Of a DNA stretch of 9,788 bases, positions 5,288 through 9,788 are shown in pieces (position 1 is the first letter of the stretch; each line of letters begins with the position of its first letter). Location of the stretch: assembly GCA_002729275.1 (NCBI GenBank), contig PBTP01000143.1, forward strand, positions 1-9,788. The letters are read 5' to 3'. A model generated the notes under the pieces. That model ran no database searches and had not been told where the DNA came from. It saw only the letters and a program-made list of their open reading frames with translations. Source of the DNA: Roseibacillus sp. Lineage in GTDB: Bacteria > Verrucomicrobiota > Verrucomicrobiia > Verrucomicrobiales > Akkermansiaceae. Made by a program: the position numbers and the translations under genes.

Positions 5288-7087
5288 ATGAAGAATCGCC
5301 TGCTGCCCCTCCTTTTTTTTACCCTGTTCATATCAAACGTCTTTGGTGCGGACCAGGGCTCTGTCAACGTAGTGTGGATCGTCATCGAGGACGCGTCCCC
5401 TCATGTCGGTTGCTATGGTGAAACCCTCATCAAGACACCGCATATCGACCGGATGGCGCGGGATGGCATTCGCTGCAGTAGCGCCTTCGTCACGGCCCCG
5501 GTTTGCTCATCCAGTCGCTCGGCCATGGTCAGCGGCATGTATCAGGTCACCCTCGGCGTCCACAACCACCGCAGTCAGGTCTCGTCCAGAAAAGGCGGAG
5601 GTAACGTGGCCTATTACGACAGCTACAAGGTGCCCAAGTCGGTAAAGTTGATCCCCGAGCTCTTCCGCGATGCCGGTTACTACGTCACAAACAAGAGCAA
5701 GACGGACTACAATTTCATCCCGACGAGCAACCTCTATCATGGAAGCGACTGGAAAAAGGCGCCTGCCGACCAACCCATATTCGCACAATTTCAGTTGAAA
5801 GGTGGCAAGAACCGCAAAGCGCAAAGCCATGCGGATCCCGACAAGGTGTTTCTGCCGCCATACTACCCGGATCACCCGGAGCTTCGTCAGGACTGGGCGA
5901 AGTATTTGGATTCCTGGGTCGAGGCCGACAAAGAGGTTGGTAGTATACTGTCTGACCTCAAGATTGCCGAGCGTCTGGATTCGACCGCGGTCTTTCTCTG
6001 GACCGACCACGGTGTCAGCCACCTGCGCGGCAAGCAGTTCCTTTATGAAGAGGGCATTCGCGTTCCCATGATCATACGGTTGCCGGGGAAGCAACGTGCC
6101 GGGACGGTGCGGGACGACCTCATCGAGCACATCGACGTCGCCGCCTGTTCGCTCAAGCTTGCCGGAATTAAGATTCCCGATAACGTTCAGGGTCGCGATT
6201 TCCTAGACCCGAACTACAAGTTCCGGGAATTTATTTTTGCGGGAAGGGATCGCTGCGACGAGACGGTCGACATCCTGCGTTGCGTGCGCGACTCCCGTTA
6301 CAAGTACGTCCGTAATTTCATGCCGCACGTTCCCCACGCCCAGCCCAGCCAGTACAAGGATGGTAAGAAGATCGTGCAGGTCATTCGCGGTTTGCACGAG
6401 GAAGGGAAGCTGAACGAGCAGCAAGCCCGCCCCTTTGCCCTCCGTCGGCCACCGGAAGAGCTCTACGATCTGCAAAGCGATCCACACGAGCTGATTAATC
6501 TGGCTGTGACGCCAAAGCATCAGAAGAAGTTGACTGTCATGCGTAAGGTCCTCTCCCAACGCATGACCGAGACGCGGGACGTCGGCCTGATTCCCGAGCC
6601 GATCCTCGAGGACGTCGGTCGGGAGGCCGGAAACAAGTACCTGGCTTTTCGCGATAACGACCACAGCGGCCAGACACGCCGCTTGATCGATGTAATCACT
6701 GCCGGAGAAGAGAGCGACGGTGCCAAGCTGTTGGAATATGCAAAGTCTCCGGATCCATCGACGCGTTACTGGGCGGCTGTCTGGCTGGGCGTCAATAAGA
6801 CGGCCGGGGGAAAAGCCGCTCTTCTGCAGCTGACGGTTGATCCTGTGCCCGCAGTTCGCGTCGCGGCTGCTCAGGCCATGTGTAAATTCGGCGACTTGGA
6901 AAAACTGAAGCTGCTGGTCGACCATATCAAGGATCCGAACCTGCTGGTTGGCATGTTCGCCCTGCGGGCCATTGAGGAACTCGGGGACGCCGGCAAACTG
7001 CATCGTGAAGCCATAGCCTCAGCTCAAAAGTCGAAATACGAATTCTCCCGACGCATCGCCAGGCGCCTGACCGCCAGGTGGAAATAG
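5288..7087 (+). CDS. Secreted type I sulfatase with C-terminal HEAT-like repeats
   Basis: 599 residues with a signal peptide (hydrophobic core about 5-19, likely cleaved at VFGA, 18-21). The alkaline-phosphatase-fold sulfatase domain follows: metal-site segment VWIVIEDASPHVGCYG (28-44, Glu34-Asp35), the TPHIDRMARDGI block (50-61), and the signature PVCSSSR with Cys73, Ser75 and Arg77. Cys73 is converted to formylglycine by FGE or anSME, neither encoded here. The second metal/sulfate site is WTDHG (Asp240, His241), then RGKQFLYEEGIRVPMIIRLPG (247-267). A C-terminal subdomain carries LYDLQSDPHELINLA (392-406). From about 468 to 570, alpha-helical repeats with a HEAT look (STRYWAAVWLGV, PAVRVAAAQAMCKFGD, LLVGMFALRAIEELGD) form a tail. 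It hydrolyses a sulfate ester, or possibly an N-sulfate, on a glycan in the periplasm or outside. The RGKQFLYEEG pattern recalls N-sulfoglucosamine-sulfohydrolase-like proteins, but I would not name the substrate. The next gene starts 21 bp downstream. Confidence 0.95.
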   Translation: MKNRLLPLLFFTLFISNVFGADQGSVNVVWIVIEDASPHVGCYGETLIKTPHIDRMARDGIRCSSAFVTAPVCSSSRSAMVSGMYQVTLGVHNHRSQVSSRKGGGNVAYYDSYKVPKSVKLIPELFRDAGYYVTNKSKTDYNFIPTSNLYHGSDWKKAPADQPIFAQFQLKGGKNRKAQSHADPDKVFLPPYYPDHPELRQDWAKYLDSWVEADKEVGSILSDLKIAERLDSTAVFLWTDHGVSHLRGKQFLYEEGIRVPMIIRLPGKQRAGTVRDDLIEHIDVAACSLKLAGIKIPDNVQGRDFLDPNYKFREFIFAGRDRCDETVDILRCVRDSRYKYVRNFMPHVPHAQPSQYKDGKKIVQVIRGLHEEGKLNEQQARPFALRRPPEELYDLQSDPHELINLAVTPKHQKKLTVMRKVLSQRMTETRDVGLIPEPILEDVGREAGNKYLAFRDNDHSGQTRRLIDVITAGEESDGAKLLEYAKSPDPSTRYWAAVWLGVNKTAGGKAALLQLTVDPVPAVRVAAAQAMCKFGDLEKLKLLVDHIKDPNLLVGMFALRAIEELGDAGKLHREAIASAQKSKYEFSRRIARRLTARWK

Positions 7088-7108
7088 TCTCAAGACTCAC
7101 CCCTTATT

Positions 7109-7450
7109 ATGAGTCCGTCCCTCAAATCCCTTTTAGTGCCCGTTTGCCTGTTCGCAAGCATCGGGGCAATGGCCAAGACTCTGGACCAGGTTCCGGGCAA
7201 GTTGACCGAATCCGACCTTCTGCAGGCACCCTTCGTTCAATTATTTGACCTCTCGGTTGATCCGCATGAGGACCAAAACCTGGCCAGGAAATATTCTGCG
7301 CGCGTCAAGCAAATGGTTGCCTTGCTGAAGGAGGAAATTGCCAGCGAACGAAGCACGCCGGGTCCGAATTTAAAGAACGACAAGAACGTCCGGATCCTGA
7401 ATCCTAGAGACAGGAGGCTTCCAGGCTTCGTCCGTAACCGATTCGAATAA
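7109..7450 (+). CDS. Short secreted protein equal to an isolated sulfatase C-terminal segment
   Basis: 113 residues. A typical signal peptide (hydrophobic core 8-20, cleavage likely after AMA, 20-22) is followed at once by residues seen only in the C-terminal part of sulfatases. QLFDLSVDPHEDQNLA (44-59) aligns with ELYDLQSDPHELINLA (391-406) of the upstream sulfatase, and VKQMVALLKEEI plus ERSTPGP (80-86) is the usual ending of arylsulfatase-A-like enzymes. The whole catalytic domain, including the CxSxR site and all metal ligands, is absent, and the 21-bp gap upstream leaves no room for remnants. The protein cannot be a sulfatase on its own. Either an in-frame deletion removed some 350-400 codons from a second sulfatase gene, or it is a small secreted accessory protein. 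The frame is intact and the spacing to both neighbours is tight (21 and 14 bp), which favours continued translation. No SD. Confidence 0.72.
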   Translation: MSPSLKSLLVPVCLFASIGAMAKTLDQVPGKLTESDLLQAPFVQLFDLSVDPHEDQNLARKYSARVKQMVALLKEEIASERSTPGPNLKNDKNVRILNPRDRRLPGFVRNRFE

Positions 7451-7464
7451 GCTCTTTCCATATC

Positions 7465-8403
7465 ATGTGCGCTAATACGTTTCTTGCCCGTTGGCTTCTT
7501 CCTGTTCTGCTCGCTTTGCCTGCTGGCGCACAAGCAAACGAGAACTTCGAGATTCTCAAGAATGCCAAGAAGATCGTCTTCCTCGGTGACAGCATCACCT
7601 ACGGAGGAGAGTATGTCGTGTTCTTCGAGCGATGGCTCACGGTCAACCACCCGGAACTCAGCCCGGAAGTCCTCAACCAGGGCATACCGAGCGAAACGGT
7701 GTCCGGTCTGTCCGAAGCCGGCCATTTGAGGCACGGCTTCCCCCGACCAGATCTACACGAGCGCCTGGACCGGGCCTTGAAGGCCTTGAAGCCCGACCTG
7801 GTCATCGCCTGTTACGGTATAAACTGCGGGATCTACCTGCCGCTCGAGGAGGAACGCTTTGCCAGCTACAAGGAAGGAGTGCAACGCCTGAAGAAAAAGG
7901 CGGAGTCCCACGGGGCGAAGATCATCTTCATGACGCCACCAGTCTATGACAAACCGAACCCTGAGTTCGATTACGACGAGGTGATGGCCGCTTATGCCAA
8001 GTGGCTGGTCTCGAAGCGCAGGGACGGTTGGCAGGTGATCGATTTGCACACCGTGATGAAGAAGGAGCTCGCCAGGAAGCGTGAGAAGGATGCGAAGTTC
8101 AAGTACTCCCGCGACGGCATTCACCCGGGGGCCGAGGGGCACGAGTTAATGGCCCGGCAAATAATTGACCTCTTTGCCATCAGATCGCCCCTCAAGGATC
8201 CCGACCCGAATGCCTATGGCCGTATAATGATGTTCCTGCGGGAGCGAATGCGGGTGAAGCGCGATGCTTGGTTGACCGAAATCGGTCACAAGCGGCCAAT
8301 GAGAAAAGGGAGGCCGCTGGCCGAGGTGAACAAGATCGCGGCCGAAAATACCGAGCGAATTCAGCAGAACCTGGAAACGATCCTGAAGGGCGCCGAGGAA
8401 TGA
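7465..8403 (+). CDS. Secreted SGNH/GDSL-type esterase with C-terminal helical tail
   Basis: 312 residues. The signal peptide has a hydrophobic core about 10-20 and ends PAGAQA (19-24). The SGNH hydrolase blocks appear in order: block I FLGDSIT with Ser43, block II NQGIPSET with the oxyanion Gly, block III YGINCG with the conserved Asn (here GIN rather than GxND), and block V DGIHPG with Asp217 and His220. The family deacylates sugars, lipids or other esters. After the catalytic domain (about 35-240) comes a basic helical tail of about 70 residues with RDAWLTEIGHKRP; I recall similar tails on SGNH proteins of PVC bacteria, but their role is unknown. It starts 14 bp after the sulfatase-tail gene with no SD, so it is likely part of the same transcript. 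A third fold for ester removal is thus present beside the two alpha/beta hydrolases and the SASA protein. Confidence 0.9.
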   Translation: MCANTFLARWLLPVLLALPAGAQANENFEILKNAKKIVFLGDSITYGGEYVVFFERWLTVNHPELSPEVLNQGIPSETVSGLSEAGHLRHGFPRPDLHERLDRALKALKPDLVIACYGINCGIYLPLEEERFASYKEGVQRLKKKAESHGAKIIFMTPPVYDKPNPEFDYDEVMAAYAKWLVSKRRDGWQVIDLHTVMKKELARKREKDAKFKYSRDGIHPGAEGHELMARQIIDLFAIRSPLKDPDPNAYGRIMMFLRERMRVKRDAWLTEIGHKRPMRKGRPLAEVNKIAAENTERIQQNLETILKGAEE

Positions 8404-8457
8404 AAGGCAGAGGGAAAAGAAGCGCTGACGTATAAGAGCTTAAAGCCATAGAATCAC

Positions 8458-9788
8458 ATGAAACATCTCAACAAATATCCCGTGCCTCTGGGGCTCTGTG
8501 CGGGCTTGATCCTCTTTGCCTCCGCCCGGTATGAGGCCTCTGCCAAGTCTCCTGCCAGTGAGGATTTCCTCATGTGCTCACCTGGGGAGCTTTTGTTTAG
8601 TGAGGCTTTCACTCCGGGCACTATCAGTGAGCGCTGGGGCATTCGCGCATATTACAAAATTGACGAGGGAATCCTGAAGCGAACCGAACACGAACCGAAG
8701 GAGACAGCCCGCACCTTTCTCAAGGATGCCGCCTTTCACAATGTCATCTTCCGCTTCGACTTTCGCTTTGAAGGCGCCTCGGAGATCCGGTTGATGACCG
8801 GTGGCGGCGGCGGGTATAACACCGTGACCCAGATATCCCTGGGTCATTTCCAGGTGAATACCGCAAAACGAAACAACGAATTCGCCCCATCAATGCAGGG
8901 GGAGTGCGCGTTCAATTTCAAGAAGGGAAAATGGTATACCATGACGGTGGAGTTCCACGGTGAGGAAGTCGTTGCCCATATCGACAAGGAGCACTTCGTG
9001 GTCGGCCGTCACCCCATTATCAACACCGAGCGCACCTATCTGGCCTTTCAGGTCAGCGGAGGCGGGGCCGCCTTTGACAATTTTTTCGTTTGGCAATCGG
9101 TTAAGAAGGATAGTTGGCAGAAAAGGCGGGCTGGGTTCAGCACCCTGCAGGCGGCCCGGCCGCCAGCCCTCAAGCGCGATGCGCGGGAGCAATACGATCT
9201 CATCACGCTAAACCTGAAAGACCGACTCAGTCGTAATGACACGAAATACCGGGAGCTCGTCGCCCGCCACGGGAAACTTCAAGGGGACCTGAAAGCAGAT
9301 TATCCGAGGGCCTTTCGAACACACAAGGAACTCTCCAAGAGCATCGCTAGCAAGCGCAAGGAGATCAAGGCGCGGGAGCCCCGCTTCAGAGAAATGGAAA
9401 GTGCTGTCAATAAAGCGCGAAGGAAGGAAAAGGAATACATCCATTCAAAACATGCCGAACTGGAAGACCTCCCAAAACATCTGTATTATGCTGCCTTTGA
9501 GAGGGATCGCAAACTACTGAGGGATGACTCCGAACTGGTGGCGCTTGAAAAAACCACGGTAACCCTCGAGATGGATTTGCGGAGGGCTTTTCCCGAGGCA
9601 TTCGAGGAGGTCGATGTCCTTATCGAAAAAAGGAAATCTTATACGGCTAGTCTTAAGGATGACGAGGGGTTTCAGAGACGGCGAAAGGCGATTGCTCAAG
9701 CCAATGACTCAATCAGGAATTACCTCTACGATGCAGACCCGCGGCTCAAAGAGCTGGAGGCGGCAAGGATGTCCATTATTCAGGAGAA
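8458..9788 (+). CDS. Secreted ConA/LamG-like domain protein with long charged helical tail (3' truncated by window edge)
   Basis: The frame is open from ATG 8458 to the last base (443 complete codons), with no stop. The signal peptide covers about residues 1-29 (LGLCAGLILFASA core). Residues about 42-218 look like a concanavalin-A-type beta-sandwich related to DUF1080/3-keto-disaccharide-hydrolase-like proteins: LLFSEAFTPG, RWGIRAYYKIDEGILKR, NVIFRFDFRFEGASEIRL, GKWYTMTVEFHGEEVVAHID and LAFQVSGGGAAFDNFFVW. From 219 the composition changes to a Lys/Arg/Glu-rich, almost Gly-free helical region of at least 225 residues, broken by prolines at 283, 308, 339, 379 and 428, often in an acidic or aromatic context (ADYPRAF, AREPRF, AFPEAF, DADPRL), so a chain of helical segments is likely. 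No catalytic residue can be assigned. It may bind or cleave glycan, or act as an extracellular scaffold. It lies 54 bp after the SGNH gene. The start is chosen for the signal peptide; no SD is seen. Confidence 0.85.
   Translation, partial: MKHLNKYPVPLGLCAGLILFASARYEASAKSPASEDFLMCSPGELLFSEAFTPGTISERWGIRAYYKIDEGILKRTEHEPKETARTFLKDAAFHNVIFRFDFRFEGASEIRLMTGGGGGYNTVTQISLGHFQVNTAKRNNEFAPSMQGECAFNFKKGKWYTMTVEFHGEEVVAHIDKEHFVVGRHPIINTERTYLAFQVSGGGAAFDNFFVWQSVKKDSWQKRRAGFSTLQAARPPALKRDAREQYDLITLNLKDRLSRNDTKYRELVARHGKLQGDLKADYPRAFRTHKELSKSIASKRKEIKAREPRFREMESAVNKARRKEKEYIHSKHAELEDLPKHLYYAAFERDRKLLRDDSELVALEKTTVTLEMDLRRAFPEAFEEVDVLIEKRKSYTASLKDDEGFQRRRKAIAQANDSIRNYLYDADPRLKELEAARMSIIQE

Overview
The window looks like chromosomal DNA from a free-living member of the PVC group, most likely Verrucomicrobiota, with Planctomycetota as the alternative. 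This rests on protein content: a sulfatase with a HEAT-like tail, a small SASA-type esterase, a periplasmic SGNH hydrolase with a helical tail, and a ConA-like protein with a helical tail, side by side and nearly all with signal peptides. It also rests on moderate GC and sparse Shine-Dalgarno (SD) sites. No rRNA, tRNA, CRISPR array, transposase or phage gene was seen.

Left part (1-2149), housekeeping: the last 34 codons of mnmA (tRNA 2-thiouridylase) end at 105. A small Cys/His-containing four-helix protein, resembling the copper-storage (Csp/DUF326) fold but with few cysteines, follows at 200-694 and ends at a strong intrinsic terminator (732-757). Convergent to it on the minus strand is rarA (800-2149), a complete AAA+ replication-recombination factor. 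A divergent spacer of about 170 bp separates rarA from the next block.

Right part (2319 to the end), all on the plus strand: seven consecutive genes, all apparently exported. In order they are an alpha/beta hydrolase (COG4099-like), a SASA-type carbohydrate esterase, an esterase-D/enterochelin-esterase-like hydrolase, a 214-bp spacer with two small dyads, a type I sulfatase with a HEAT-like tail, a 113-residue secreted protein that looks like only the C-terminal end of a sulfatase, an SGNH/GDSL hydrolase with a helical tail, and the start of a ConA-like protein with a long charged helical tail that runs off the window. Apart from the 214-bp spacer, gaps are 12-54 bp, so the block probably forms two transcription units (2319-5073 and 5288 onward).

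Taken together, the secreted block looks like a set of enzymes for stripping ester and sulfate decorations from a sulfated, acylated glycan outside the cytoplasm. No glycoside hydrolase, lyase, transporter, regulator or sulfatase-maturing enzyme is visible, so the substrate cannot be named. The most unusual items are the stand-alone sulfatase tail with its own signal peptide, the cysteine-poor Csp-like protein, and the ConA/helical protein at the right edge.
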